Source: [Clostridium] citroniae WAL-17108
Lineage (GTDB): Bacteria; Bacillota; Clostridia; Lachnospirales; Lachnospiraceae
Length of the DNA: 64,000 nt
Reading direction: 5' to 3'
Assembly (NCBI RefSeq): GCF_000233455.1
Contig: NZ_JH376426.1
Span: 242,496 to 306,495, forward strand
Shown here: in pieces, positions 1 to 9,373 of the stretch
Position numbering within the stretch: position 1 is the stretch's first letter
Layout of the letters: every line of letters begins with the position of its first letter
Position numbers and translations under genes: made by a program
The notes under the pieces: model-generated
Databases searched by the model: none
What the model saw: only the letters and a program-made list of their open reading frames with translations
What the model was told of the DNA's origin: nothing

Positions 1-672
1 GGGGTTGCGAACAATGATATCCTTGCCGGCAGCAGCGGCTCTCACACAGTCCGGTATGATCCGGTCATTGGCAAAATCACCGCCTCCGATCACATTACCG
101 GCCCTTGAAGTAGAGACAGCACAGCGTCCCTGGGACAGGAAGGATTTCTGGTAACTGTGGGTCACCAGCTCCGAGCATGACTTGCTGTTGGAATAGGGGT
201 CAAATCCATCCAGGGGATCATTTTCCCTGTATCCATACTCCCACTCCTTATTCTCATACACCTTATCCGTGGTCACATTAAGGAACGAGCGCACGCTCTC
301 TGTAAGCCGCACGCACTCCATCACATGGACGGTTCCCATCACATTGGTCTCATAGGTATACACCGGATCCTTATAGGAATCCCGCACAATCGGCTGGGCG
401 GCCAGATGGAACACGATCTCAGGCTCCACCTGTTCAAACACATCCCGCAAATGCTTCAGGTCCCTCACATCCCCGGTCACGCTCTCCATGGTATCCTCAA
501 GACCTGCGATCTCAAACAGGCTGGGATCCGTGGGCGGTTCAAGGGCATACCCCGTCACCTTCGCCCCCGCCAATGTGAGTATCCTGGAAAGCCAGGCCCC
601 CTTAAACCCGGTATGGCCTGTCACCAGCACCCGTTTATCTTTATAAAACTTTGTCAATTCTTCCATGGTCAT
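1..672 (-). CDS. rfbG: CDP-glucose 4,6-dehydratase (3' end outside window)
   Basis: Short-chain dehydrogenase/epimerase-fold enzyme that converts CDP-glucose to CDP-4-keto-6-deoxyglucose, the branch point for CDP-3,6-dideoxyhexoses. The 224 visible codons show the N-terminal NAD-binding glycine motif VTGHTGFKGAW, an HLAAQP segment, the active-site stretch TTDKVYEN and the YSNSK catalytic Tyr/Lys pair. The start is taken at 672 (MTMEELTK), because an AGGGAGG lies about 10 nt upstream; the internal ATG at 666 is further from it. It follows rfbF by 68 nt, and the rfbF-rfbG pair is the classical order. The C-terminal third is missing only because the window ends. Confidence 0.93.
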   Translation of the reverse strand, partial: MTMEELTKFYKDKRVLVTGHTGFKGAWLSRILTLAGAKVTGYALEPPTDPSLFEIAGLEDTMESVTGDVRDLKHLRDVFEQVEPEIVFHLAAQPIVRDSYKDPVYTYETNVMGTVHVMECVRLTESVRSFLNVTTDKVYENKEWEYGYRENDPLDGFDPYSNSKSCSELVTHSYQKSFLSQGRCAVSTSRAGNVIGGGDFANDRIIPDCVRAAAAGKDIIVRNP

Positions 673-740
673 GATTCCAACGCCTCCCTGCAATCAATCA
701 TTCTCCAACTGCCGGCAGCTCCGCAGCCGCACAGCTTTTC

Positions 741-1517
741 TCAATCTTTCCAAATCTTCCAGGGAGCTTTACCGGACTGCCACAATTCCTCCAGTTTCTT
801 CATCTCACGCTGGGTGTCCATGCACTGCCAGAACCCGCTGTGGTAAAAGGATTTAAGCTGCCCCTCAGCTGCCAGCCTCTGCATGGGCTCCTTCTCGAAC
901 ACAGTGGAATCCCCCTCCAGATAATCAAAGATACCGGGTTCCATCACCATGAAACCGCCGTTGATCAGGGCGCCGTCATTGTCCTCCTTTTCCCGGAAGG
1001 ACATAATGGTGTTGTCCTCATCAATATCCAGCACCCCCTTCATCTGCCCGATGTTCACGGTGGTGATGGTTGCCGTCCTGCCATGGGACTTGTGGAACTG
1101 CACCAGTTTGTCCAGGTCCACTGTGGATACCCCATCGCCGTAGGTGAGCATAAACGGCTCATTCCCAATATACGGCTGGATCCGCTTCACACGCCCTCCG
1201 GTCATGGTGTTAAGCCCTGTGTCCACCAGGGTCACCTTCCATGGCTCGGAATAGTTGTTGTGCACCTCCATCTTGTTATTGGCAAGGTCAAAGGTCACAT
1301 CTGATGTGTGAAGGAAATAATCCGCAAAAAATTCCTTGACCACGTACTGCTTATATCCAAGGCAGATAACAAAATCATGGAATCCGTATTCGGAGTAGTA
1401 CTTCATAATATGCCACATAATGGGCTTTCCGCCGATTTCAATCATGGGCTTTGGTTTCAGATGACTCTCCTCGCTGATCCTTGTGCCAAGTCCGCCTGCT
1501 AAAATTACAACCTTCAT
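741..1517 (-). CDS. rfbF: Glucose-1-phosphate cytidylyltransferase
   Basis: Makes CDP-glucose from CTP and glucose 1-phosphate, feeding the adjacent dehydratase. The 258 residues match the family's usual length. The N-terminal nucleotidyltransferase signature GGLGTRISEESHLKPKPM and the following IGGKPIMWHIM are typical of RfbF; the metal-binding YGDGVS is also present. A GGAGG lies 6 nt before the ATG. It sits 22 nt after a polytopic membrane protein gene, probably in the same long minus-strand transcript. Confidence 0.95.
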   Translation of the reverse strand: MKVVILAGGLGTRISEESHLKPKPMIEIGGKPIMWHIMKYYSEYGFHDFVICLGYKQYVVKEFFADYFLHTSDVTFDLANNKMEVHNNYSEPWKVTLVDTGLNTMTGGRVKRIQPYIGNEPFMLTYGDGVSTVDLDKLVQFHKSHGRTATITTVNIGQMKGVLDIDEDNTIMSFREKEDNDGALINGGFMVMEPGIFDYLEGDSTVFEKEPMQRLAAEGQLKSFYHSGFWQCMDTQREMKKLEELWQSGKAPWKIWKD

Positions 1518-1539
1518 TCTTTTCCTCCATTATGTGCTT

Positions 1540-2976
1540 TTATCTGAAAATATTCAGCCTGTTTTCCTCTAAGATACGGAATGCCTCCTGGATCTTGTCC
1601 ACGCCTTTCCTGTACTCGTATGTGTCTTCCAGATCCTTCTTGGCGGCCTCCAGCTCCTCCCGGCTCATACCCGGGATCAGCGGGGCCATTGCCGCCTTTT
1701 TCTCAAAACTCGCCTCCCGGTTTGGGGCCTTCCTGATCTCATGATAAGTAGTATAACCATTTCCCGCCAGGATTGCAAGGCAGAATACTGCCGTCAGCCA
1801 CTGCCGCACCCTACGTTTTCCCCCGCCCTTATTCCAGGTAAGCGCAAAGGTAAGGACCAGCCCCAGGATCCCCACCTGGAACTGCAGGGCGTAGCGGGAA
1901 CTTAGGGCATATGTCTCACTCTCAAATATATAGCGGGATATGAATATGATCACATGGTTAAGCCCGCCTCCCACCAGCAGCATCATGGGAAATATGGTCC
2001 TCTCATAAAGCTTAAATCTCAGGTTCAGATAAAGGGCATACACATAGCCCAAAAGGACAAACATGCCTATGAGGTAACACATCCGGCTGCTCAGCACCCC
2101 CTGTCTCATCAATTCCTGAAGTTCCTCTCCCCCCACCAGGATCCCTGCAAAGGATTTGAGCATGAACCGTACCGGAAATGTGGGATTGTCAGAAAGGATC
2201 TCCATCAAAGAGCGCCCCGTGGCCCCGGCATGTTCCTCCACTGCAAAGGAATTGCTGAGAATATAAAGAAGCAGCGGGATCAGGGTACATGCCATATAGG
2301 CCAGATACCGCATGTCCCAGGACCGGACATCTAAGACTCCCTTTCCGGTCCGCTCCCCTCTCCCAAGTCCGTCCCGCACCATGCAGAATCCGTAGGACAT
2401 AAGGAGCGTCACTGCATAGACGGCGCAGTAAGGGCCTGCTGTTCCCAGTATGATCAGCCAGGGAAGCGCCAGGAGTTTCATCCTGTCATGTTTTTTTTCC
2501 CCGCCGGACCACACACGGTCCAGAACCAGTTCATGGTAGTAAAAACAGGCAAAGGCAAAGAAATGGGACCATCCGCTTCCGTTTGTAAGCATTTCCCATT
2601 TGTTCAGGCTGAACATTACCGCCATGAGAAGGGCAAACCAGCCGCAGCCGATTCGTTTGTCCCTGCAGTAAATACCGAATGCCCATCCGGCCAGCCCCAG
2701 GCTCACCACCCCCAGGACCCGCTCAAAGGTAATGGAGAATCCGAACAGTTCCACATTCACGATCCTGCAAAGGTAATTGATGGGGATCCTGGTAAGCACA
2801 TCCGGTACAAAGAACTTGTCCGGATCATACACATCGGGAAGATAGCTGTTCACCAGCCTGATATAATCGGAATATACCACATCGCAGGTGGCATTCTTCA
2901 CATACCACAGGCAGAATAAAACGCCCAGAACAGGGAGCATCCAATATATGATTTTTCTGTATCGTTCTGCGTTCAT
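1540..2976 (-). CDS. Polytopic membrane protein, possible GT-C type glycosyltransferase
   Basis: Protein of 478 residues with about ten hydrophobic segments starting at residue 10 and a charged C-terminal tail of about 60 residues. There is an early acidic loop (VYSDYIRL) after the first transmembrane helix, the place where GT-C enzymes keep catalytic acidic residues. I do not recognise a specific family; it resembles the hypothetical glucosyltransferase-like membrane proteins of surface-glycan loci. It is followed by rfbF and preceded by two larger membrane proteins, so a role in glycan transfer or polymerisation is inferred from context only. Confidence 0.7.
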   Translation of the reverse strand: MNAERYRKIIYWMLPVLGVLFCLWYVKNATCDVVYSDYIRLVNSYLPDVYDPDKFFVPDVLTRIPINYLCRIVNVELFGFSITFERVLGVVSLGLAGWAFGIYCRDKRIGCGWFALLMAVMFSLNKWEMLTNGSGWSHFFAFACFYYHELVLDRVWSGGEKKHDRMKLLALPWLIILGTAGPYCAVYAVTLLMSYGFCMVRDGLGRGERTGKGVLDVRSWDMRYLAYMACTLIPLLLYILSNSFAVEEHAGATGRSLMEILSDNPTFPVRFMLKSFAGILVGGEELQELMRQGVLSSRMCYLIGMFVLLGYVYALYLNLRFKLYERTIFPMMLLVGGGLNHVIIFISRYIFESETYALSSRYALQFQVGILGLVLTFALTWNKGGGKRRVRQWLTAVFCLAILAGNGYTTYHEIRKAPNREASFEKKAAMAPLIPGMSREELEAAKKDLEDTYEYRKGVDKIQEAFRILEENRLNIFR

Positions 2977-3019
2977 GGTTTCTTTTCCTCTCTTTGGGAT
3001 GTACCAGGCGTCCCGTCCG

Positions 3020-4882
3020 CTACCTGGCCGTCATATGCACGATTGCGGCAAGCCTGTCGTCTCCCCGCTGCTCCTGGGCATTGGGCATATAAAAATTATA
3101 ATCAAAGGTCAGGTGTACCATCTGCCATGGTTCCGCCTCAATGGTGGTATTCACCACCGTGGAGCGGACCGGGATGACCCTCGGCTCCTCCTGGTCCATG
3201 GTGATCTTGATGCCCTCCCCTCCGTTCATGACGCCCGGGTACATGATCTCCAGATCAATGCAGCCCGTCTCTCCCGCCATGACTGTAAGGCTGGCATGTT
3301 CGTCCATCCATCCGTCCTCATAGTAGCCATAGTCCACCTGGAGCTTCAGTTCTTTCACAAACTGGGTGATGTCCTGGAATCCGTTGTGGTCCGGATCCTC
3401 CCGCAGCACAAGCATGCGGTCGTTCACCAGCCCGATATCCCGGATACTGTCTATGAATTCCACCCTGGTCCCCTCCGCTGTCCTGTCCTTGTCATACACC
3501 TTAAAGAACGTGCGGGCAGTAAAATCGCTCATCTCATAGCTGTTGCCTATGATATAAATGGTCTTTCCGAAAATACTATCCCCATACCGCTCATAAGTCT
3601 CCTCAGCCAGAGAGTTATACCTGAGCTGGTTGGGCCACAAATACAGTTTGGGATAGTATCCCCTGTAAAACAACTCCACGGGCAGCATCAGCGCCACATA
3701 ACAGGCAAACACCACACCCCAGGGCCACAGGCGTTTCAGGTAAAGCTCCGGCTTCACCCCCTGGGTCAGCACCCCATACATATATGCCAGAAACAATAGG
3801 GATGCTGTGAGGGAGACATAGACCCAGCGCATTTCCACCCGAATGGTAACACTGGAGGACGCAATGCAGGCCCCGATAAACAGCAGGAACAGGACTGAAT
3901 TCCAGATGATCCGCAGCCTGGCATCCTTCCGTTTATCCCTTATGAGTTTTACCAGAAAGCCAATGACAAGAATTACAATGGCCAGGTCGGCCGCAAGCAC
4001 CAGGAGCCGGATCCCCAGCGGGCTCTGGTCCCACGGACAGCCGTTCAGGTGTTCCGGGCCTGCATTGATCCCAAACACATAGGCGGCCTGGCACAGGGCA
4101 TAGCGGATAGTATCCCCTATGGAAAAGGTGTCCGCCACCTGGGTTCCTCCCGTGCCGGCCGGAAGAATGCTTCCGATGGTAAATGCCCGGATCAGCTGGA
4201 CAAGGAGGAAGGAACCGATGCTGATCCCCCATTCCCAAGGCCCTTTGGAGCGCTTTACCAGCAATGCGAACAGAAGCAGCGGAAACAGCACCATATATCG
4301 TTCATGGACAAAACATACGCCGAAATAAAGGGCGCAGGACAGGTAAATACATCCCTGGCTGTCCTCCTCATTCATATAGCGGTAAAGATACCATAGGATT
4401 CCGATGGCCATCCACAGGGCCATGGTCTCCATCAGCCCCAGGACCTGGCCGATCTGGTAGTAAGCCATACGGCTGGACAGATACATAAAACCGCACAGGA
4501 AACCGATGGCCTTGGAGCCGGCCAGACGGCGTCCCACAAGGTAGACGGACCATGACACCGCTGCGTTCAACAGTACGTTAAAGGGCACGAACCAGTTCAC
4601 ATGATTGCCCACCACCGCCATCTCCAGCCAGGCGGCCAGATAGTACAGGAATCGGAACCTCGTACTGCCCACGGGAAATACATACTGCAGGAATCCCTGT
4701 TCCCCGTAGCAGGACCAGAAATACAGGTCATCCATGTAAAGCCCCTTGATTTCAATATTCCTGTTCACCCAGATTGCCGTGGCCAACAGAAGCCCCATAA
4801 AGATCACATGGTCCTTCCATTCATATTTTTTCTCCATTCTGGAGAAACCGATCCTGGTTCTTGCACTCTCTTTTGTCTCCAC
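3020..4882 (-). CDS. Polytopic membrane protein with C-terminal soluble domain
   Basis: Protein of 620 residues: a short cytoplasmic N-terminus, about eleven hydrophobic helices up to roughly residue 420, then a soluble domain of about 200 residues rich in beta-type sequence. The loop after helix 1 holds an acidic cluster (MDDLYFW), as in GT-C sugar transferases. The start is a GTG at 4882 with AAGGAGG 8 nt upstream; the ATG at 4837 has a poorer site. The specific family is not recognised. Its place among glycan genes suggests an O-antigen-like transferase or modifying enzyme; this is inference. Confidence 0.7.
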   Translation of the reverse strand: METKESARTRIGFSRMEKKYEWKDHVIFMGLLLATAIWVNRNIEIKGLYMDDLYFWSCYGEQGFLQYVFPVGSTRFRFLYYLAAWLEMAVVGNHVNWFVPFNVLLNAAVSWSVYLVGRRLAGSKAIGFLCGFMYLSSRMAYYQIGQVLGLMETMALWMAIGILWYLYRYMNEEDSQGCIYLSCALYFGVCFVHERYMVLFPLLLFALLVKRSKGPWEWGISIGSFLLVQLIRAFTIGSILPAGTGGTQVADTFSIGDTIRYALCQAAYVFGINAGPEHLNGCPWDQSPLGIRLLVLAADLAIVILVIGFLVKLIRDKRKDARLRIIWNSVLFLLFIGACIASSSVTIRVEMRWVYVSLTASLLFLAYMYGVLTQGVKPELYLKRLWPWGVVFACYVALMLPVELFYRGYYPKLYLWPNQLRYNSLAEETYERYGDSIFGKTIYIIGNSYEMSDFTARTFFKVYDKDRTAEGTRVEFIDSIRDIGLVNDRMLVLREDPDHNGFQDITQFVKELKLQVDYGYYEDGWMDEHASLTVMAGETGCIDLEIMYPGVMNGGEGIKITMDQEEPRVIPVRSTVVNTTIEAEPWQMVHLTFDYNFYMPNAQEQRGDDRLAAIVHMTAR

Positions 4883-4935
4883 TGTACGCGCCTCCTTGTC
4901 CCGGGCACCCGGTGCCCTTGCTCTTGCAGGTTTCC

Positions 4936-7299
4936 TTATGGATGTGTCATGTGGGCCGTCACACGCTCCATGCTGTAATTTTGGTAAAACTCCTCCACAG
5001 CCTGCTCCGGATGTTCAGGGGCAGCGCCGTCAAGGGTAACCCTGGCTGTCATATTCCCCCATTCATACCGGATATCGGTAAGGCTTCCCTCCTCGATCAT
5101 GTCCTCGATCATCTCAAGGGCCCTTGGCTGCCCCGCCAGATATCCTGCCTCCACAAAGAAATATTCCGTACCCGCATATTCCAGGAATTCCTCAAAATAA
5201 GCCAGCCTCTTTACCAGATACACGTTTCCGCCGCTGCCCGTCACATCATAGTAGCTCTGAACGCTGCAGGGCAGTTCCAGGACATCGGGATGGGTCCCAA
5301 AAGCAACCACCCTTGTCCTGGGCGTAAAGCTGCCGGCCAGGCCCTGATATCCCTTTTCCCGCCTTCTCACAAGCGCCTCCCGGCGGTGGTCGTAATATCC
5401 CCTGTGCTTCAGGCTTATGGGGGTAAATCCGGGATTTCCAGCCCAGCTGGTCAGACAGGTAATAGGGACGTTGCATACCATGAAGAGAATGACCGTCAAG
5501 CAGCACAACCTGCCTGCTTTCCCGGCGCCTGCTTCCTCAATCCCGGCTTTCTCAACTCCTGCTTCACCGATCCCCCCGGCCATCCTCATGGAGCTGATGA
5601 CCACCAATGCATAGAACAATATAAAATAGTTTCCGTCCACCTGGGAAAGGGTATAGATGCTTGCAATACATCCCAGTGCCATAACAGGAACCAGGACCAG
5701 GTCAAAGAAAACCCTGGGGTTCCTCCTGTCCCTGCTCTTTACCGCCGACCATATCCAGATAAAAAGGAACAGGGTCACCAGACAGGTTCCCCAGGCAATG
5801 ATCACATGGTCCATATCCTCCGATACGGGAGCCAGGAGCATTTCCCCAAGACGCCTTCCCAGACGGGCCAGCTTTTCCTCCACTGTGAGCAGGGACGCAT
5901 CCCCGATCACATGGCGGAAGGTAAAGGGATATTTAACCGCCCAGCCGATCTTCTCGCAAAAGCCCGCAAAGATGGAGGTCACCGGCACCCCGGTCAAAAG
6001 CCAGGTGCGGTACCACAGCCCCGCCACCGCGCCCGCGGGAAATACCAGCAGCAGCCATCCCCTTTTATCCCCCAGGGTGAGACGGCCTGTAAGGATCAGG
6101 CACAACAGCGCCACGCCTCCAAGGGCGGTGGAAAATACCAATGCAGTGGGTTTATAGACCATGGTCAGAAGATAGGTACCTATGGCCATAAGAAGCCAGG
6201 GCGTTCCCGACTGTCTGCCAGGGCCTTTTTCATCCTTTTTCCCTGTCTCAAATGCCTGGCACAAAAAATAATAGATAATCAGCTGGTGCAGCAGGGTGAT
6301 GATATCGCTTTTGGCCGTGGCCGCCATGTTCATGATACCCGGTATGGAGGAGAGAACGGCCGCCGCAAACAGCCCCATCCCGCGCCCTTTGACCCGGCTC
6401 ACCATGGACGCCCCAAGGGCCAGTACAGCCACGGCGATCCACAATGAAAATGCCAGCACGAACCCATATGTGGGCGTGCCGCACAGGGGAAGCACCAGCA
6501 CCTCCAGTCCTTTGCTGTAGGTATATACCAGGTTGATCATCCCCAGATTTTCATAGATCCCCCTGCCGTTGTCCAGGACATAGACGGAGCGGAGTCCGTA
6601 ATGCAGGGAATCATAGTCCAGCTCAATATTCAGGCGTCCTGCCTGGATTAACACCATGGTTATGATAAATGCCAGGAGCCAGGCATGGGACCTGCGCTCC
6701 GGCATCCAGCCAAGGAATACGCTCCGGCAGTTCCTGGGGGACCGTTCCCCCTGGGCCGGCATTCTCCGGCGCCTCCTGACAAACAAGGCCCCCTCGGCCA
6801 GCAGGGCGGCGGCCCCCATAATCAGCGCGCACCACCGCCACAGGCGGATTCCTCCATGGCCTGTCAGGGAAATGAGGCACACAAACACGATCCAGAATCC
6901 GCTTCCGGTCACCAGGGACAAAGACATTTCCAGGATCGTGCATTCCTTTAGTTCAAGGGATATGAGCCGGTGCAGCCATCTGCCCCAAAGCATCAGGGCC
7001 GCCAGATACAGGAATGATACCGCCCCAGGAAGGAAGATCCGGTGACACCAGGTAAATACCACGATACCCGCAGCAAGTCCCAGACACCTGACCCACGCTT
7101 TTCCCCTGCCCTTCAGCCAGAGCAGGTTCCATATAAATACAACTCCCACTTCAGCCATCATGGTTCTGGAAGATGCCTCCTTCAGGACAAGGCTCAGGGG
7201 ACCGGTGACCATTACCTTATGGCATGATATGATAAGAAATATTCCTGCCAGCCCAAAAAGCCCTGCCAGGAGCAGGTTCTCTCTCTTGCTACCTTTCAT
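4936..7299 (-). CDS. Large polytopic membrane protein of the glycan locus
   Basis: Protein of 787 residues with about thirteen hydrophobic segments and a C-terminal extracytoplasmic part of about 170 residues. A loop in the middle reads DYDSLHYG, an acidic motif reminiscent of GT-C transferases. Near residue 600 there is a low-complexity alanine/glycine/glutamate repeat (GEAGVEKAGIEEAGAGKAG), encoded by an imperfect tandem repeat at about 5522-5578. It is the third of three consecutive large membrane proteins. Exact function unknown; a sugar transferase or polymerase role is a guess from context. Confidence 0.68.
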   Translation of the reverse strand: MKGSKRENLLLAGLFGLAGIFLIISCHKVMVTGPLSLVLKEASSRTMMAEVGVVFIWNLLWLKGRGKAWVRCLGLAAGIVVFTWCHRIFLPGAVSFLYLAALMLWGRWLHRLISLELKECTILEMSLSLVTGSGFWIVFVCLISLTGHGGIRLWRWCALIMGAAALLAEGALFVRRRRRMPAQGERSPRNCRSVFLGWMPERRSHAWLLAFIITMVLIQAGRLNIELDYDSLHYGLRSVYVLDNGRGIYENLGMINLVYTYSKGLEVLVLPLCGTPTYGFVLAFSLWIAVAVLALGASMVSRVKGRGMGLFAAAVLSSIPGIMNMAATAKSDIITLLHQLIIYYFLCQAFETGKKDEKGPGRQSGTPWLLMAIGTYLLTMVYKPTALVFSTALGGVALLCLILTGRLTLGDKRGWLLLVFPAGAVAGLWYRTWLLTGVPVTSIFAGFCEKIGWAVKYPFTFRHVIGDASLLTVEEKLARLGRRLGEMLLAPVSEDMDHVIIAWGTCLVTLFLFIWIWSAVKSRDRRNPRVFFDLVLVPVMALGCIASIYTLSQVDGNYFILFYALVVISSMRMAGGIGEAGVEKAGIEEAGAGKAGRLCCLTVILFMVCNVPITCLTSWAGNPGFTPISLKHRGYYDHRREALVRRREKGYQGLAGSFTPRTRVVAFGTHPDVLELPCSVQSYYDVTGSGGNVYLVKRLAYFEEFLEYAGTEYFFVEAGYLAGQPRALEMIEDMIEEGSLTDIRYEWGNMTARVTLDGAAPEHPEQAVEEFYQNYSMERVTAHMTHP

Positions 7300-7347
7300 A
7301 TATAACCTTTAATCCTTCTGTTCTTTCGATTTTCCAAAACGGATCCG

Positions 7348-8133
7348 TCACTCATATTCTGCGTAAGCCGACTTATAAAAATGCATCAGAAGACGGGCAA
7401 CAGGTTCCGGCCAGAAGCGTCTGAACATGATTTCCTCCTCCAGCTGCCTTCTGTTGTCCGCAATACATGCCTTGGTTGTAGCGCCCTCATGGACTCGATA
7501 ATAGAGAAGGGGACGTTCCACGCAGATAAAACGGCCCCTTTCCCCGGCCAGCTTGTAAAGATTGTCCCAGTCAAGGGCAAACTGGAATCCGGAACGCACC
7601 AGGGGTACACCCAGCATTTTTTTCTGGTAGGTGGTGGCCGGGCAGCAGATCGGATTGCCAAGGATCAGGGACAGGCGTTTGACCCAGGTCAAACCATTCA
7701 GACAGGGCATACGCAGCGGAATGCGCAGCAGACGCTTGATCCAGAGCATTTTATCCCCTGTGATCAGACGGCCGTTCTTTATAATGGCATAGTCCGTGGT
7801 AAACACGGTCATATCCGGGTATCTGCCATAGGCTTCCAGAAGTTGGGCCGAATATTCCCTGTGATACATATCATCCTGATGTGCGATGGTGACCAACTCA
7901 CCATCCGCCATCTCATAGGCAAAATTCCAGTCATCCCTTATATTGCTCTCCCCATCCCTTACATACAGAGGAATTCCATATTTCCATGCAAGCCCGTCTA
8001 TGTAGGGGCTTGGGGTGGATGTGCACAGGATCATGTGGCCCGGCAGGCTCTGGGCCTTCAGAGAACGGATACAGCGCTCCAGATAAGGGGAATCCTTGTA
8101 TGCGCAGATAGAAAACACATGCTTATACTTCAT
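7348..8133 (-). CDS. Family 2 glycosyltransferase
   Basis: Protein of 261 residues with the GT-A fold of family 2: an N-terminal HVFSICAYKDSPYLERCIRSL and an acidic HQDDMYHREY that supplies the metal/nucleotide-binding aspartates. It lacks the membrane helices of processive synthases, so it is probably a soluble or membrane-peripheral cytoplasmic transferase adding one sugar to the lipid-linked glycan. It starts inside the last codons of gmhA (11-nt overlap), which points to translational coupling. Being coupled to the heptose genes, it may be the heptosyltransferase; that is inference. Confidence 0.88.
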   Translation of the reverse strand: MKYKHVFSICAYKDSPYLERCIRSLKAQSLPGHMILCTSTPSPYIDGLAWKYGIPLYVRDGESNIRDDWNFAYEMADGELVTIAHQDDMYHREYSAQLLEAYGRYPDMTVFTTDYAIIKNGRLITGDKMLWIKRLLRIPLRMPCLNGLTWVKRLSLILGNPICCPATTYQKKMLGVPLVRSGFQFALDWDNLYKLAGERGRFICVERPLLYYRVHEGATTKACIADNRRQLEEEIMFRRFWPEPVARLLMHFYKSAYAEYE

Positions 8134-8764
8134 AGAAATGCTCCTCCAGCATCAGGCAAAGGGCGTGGTAAACCGGAAGATGGAGTTCCTGGATCTTAAA
8201 GGTCTCCTTTTCCGGAACCACAATGGGCACATCGCTGGCCTTTGCCAGGGCTCCCCCATCCTTTCCGGCCAGGCCAATAACCTTAATTCCCATGGCTTTT
8301 GCCACAGCCGCGGCATACATCACATTCTTTGCATTGCCCGATGTGGAAATACCTATGAATACATCTCCTTTTTTTCCATAACCATACAGCTGCTGGGCAT
8401 AGATCATCTCCCCATCCACATCATTGAGGAATGCGGTGGACAGGGCCGTATGCCCGGTGAGGGCGATTGCGGGAAGCGCTCCCTGAAGTCCCTCCTCCAG
8501 CGCAGCGCCCCGCTGGGGATCGGCCTGTCTGAGCGCACGGGCAAACTCCGGGGACACGGGGCGCCGTTTAACAAAGCCCTTCATAAGTTCCCCCACAATG
8601 TGTTCACTGTCCGCGCAGCTTCCTCCGTTGCCCGCGATGAGGACCTTTCCCCCTTGCTCATAACAATCCTTTAAAAGCTCATAAGCGGCCCGGATATCCT
8701 CCTTTACCGCTTCAAGCACCGGATATCTTCCGGTCAGTTCCTCCAGATATTCCATCTCTTTCAT
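8123..8764 (-). CDS. gmhA: Sedoheptulose-7-phosphate isomerase (SIS domain)
   Basis: Isomerises sedoheptulose 7-phosphate to D-glycero-D-manno-heptose 7-phosphate, the first step to activated heptose. The 213 residues carry the SIS fold with the phosphate-binding NGGSCADSEHIVGELM motif and the second sugar-phosphate loop GISTSGNAKNV. The start at 8764 (MKEMEYLEE) lies 4 nt after the gmhB stop; an upstream in-frame start at 8824 would lie inside gmhB and is not favoured. It completes a four-gene GDP-heptose set with hddC, hddA and gmhB. Confidence 0.93.
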   Translation of the reverse strand: MKEMEYLEELTGRYPVLEAVKEDIRAAYELLKDCYEQGGKVLIAGNGGSCADSEHIVGELMKGFVKRRPVSPEFARALRQADPQRGAALEEGLQGALPAIALTGHTALSTAFLNDVDGEMIYAQQLYGYGKKGDVFIGISTSGNAKNVMYAAAVAKAMGIKVIGLAGKDGGALAKASDVPIVVPEKETFKIQELHLPVYHALCLMLEEHFYEV

Positions 8765-8768
8765 GGGT

Positions 8769-9347
8769 TCACACCTGTCCTTTCTCCACAATCCACCGTG
8801 CCGCGTCCATAAGGGTCTCGCCATAATGATCGTACACAGGGTTTACTCCCCGGTCCATATCCTTTTGGTGCTGCTCCCTGCCGTATCCGGTGCCCACCAG
8901 AATGGAGGCAATGCCGTAATTCCTTCCCGCTTCCACGTCCAGCAGTTTATCGCCCACCATAAAGGAATGGGCCTTGTCCACTTCAAAGTCCTTTTCCGCC
9001 ATCTCAAACATACCGGTCCCGGGCTTGCGGCATCTGCACTGGGTTTTGTATTTTCCCAGACCATGCTCCGGATGGTGGGGGCAGTAATAGTAGGCGTCAA
9101 CGGCCGCCCCCTCCCGCTCCAATACACGGTTCATATAGCGGTGCAGCGCCTCCACATCCGACTCCTTATAGTACCCCCTGGCCACCCCTGCCTGATTGGT
9201 CACCACCACCAGCCGGTATCCGGCCTGTTTCAGCAGCCTCAGCGCCTGGGGAACGCCTGGGATCAGCTTTAAGTCCTCCCGTCTGTGAAGATAGTGGACC
9301 TCCTCATTCAGGGTACCATCCCTGTCTAAAAATACAATTCGTTCCAT
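8769..9347 (-). CDS. gmhB: D-glycero-D-manno-heptose 1,7-bisphosphate phosphatase
   Basis: HAD-superfamily phosphatase of 192 residues that removes the 7-phosphate from heptose 1,7-bisphosphate. The catalytic FLDRDGTLNEE motif is at residues 6-16, and the GmhB-type zinc-binding insert CPHHPEHG...CRCRKP is present near residues 92-109. The HAD motif 3/4 region VGDKLLDVEAG follows. It lies 26 nt after hddA and 4 nt before gmhA, in the same operon. Histidinol-phosphatase is the main alternative for this family, but the neighbours settle the role. Confidence 0.93.
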   Translation of the reverse strand: MERIVFLDRDGTLNEEVHYLHRREDLKLIPGVPQALRLLKQAGYRLVVVTNQAGVARGYYKESDVEALHRYMNRVLEREGAAVDAYYYCPHHPEHGLGKYKTQCRCRKPGTGMFEMAEKDFEVDKAHSFMVGDKLLDVEAGRNYGIASILVGTGYGREQHQKDMDRGVNPVYDHYGETLMDAARWIVEKGQV

Positions 9348-9373
9348 TCAGATCATATCTCCCTGTATCCGGC

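Noticed and set aside
4861-6447. 528-codon plus-strand reading frame
   Set aside because: It lies antisense to the membrane protein gene at 4936-7299, is rich in Pro/His/Arg/Gly with no motif, and has no ribosome site.
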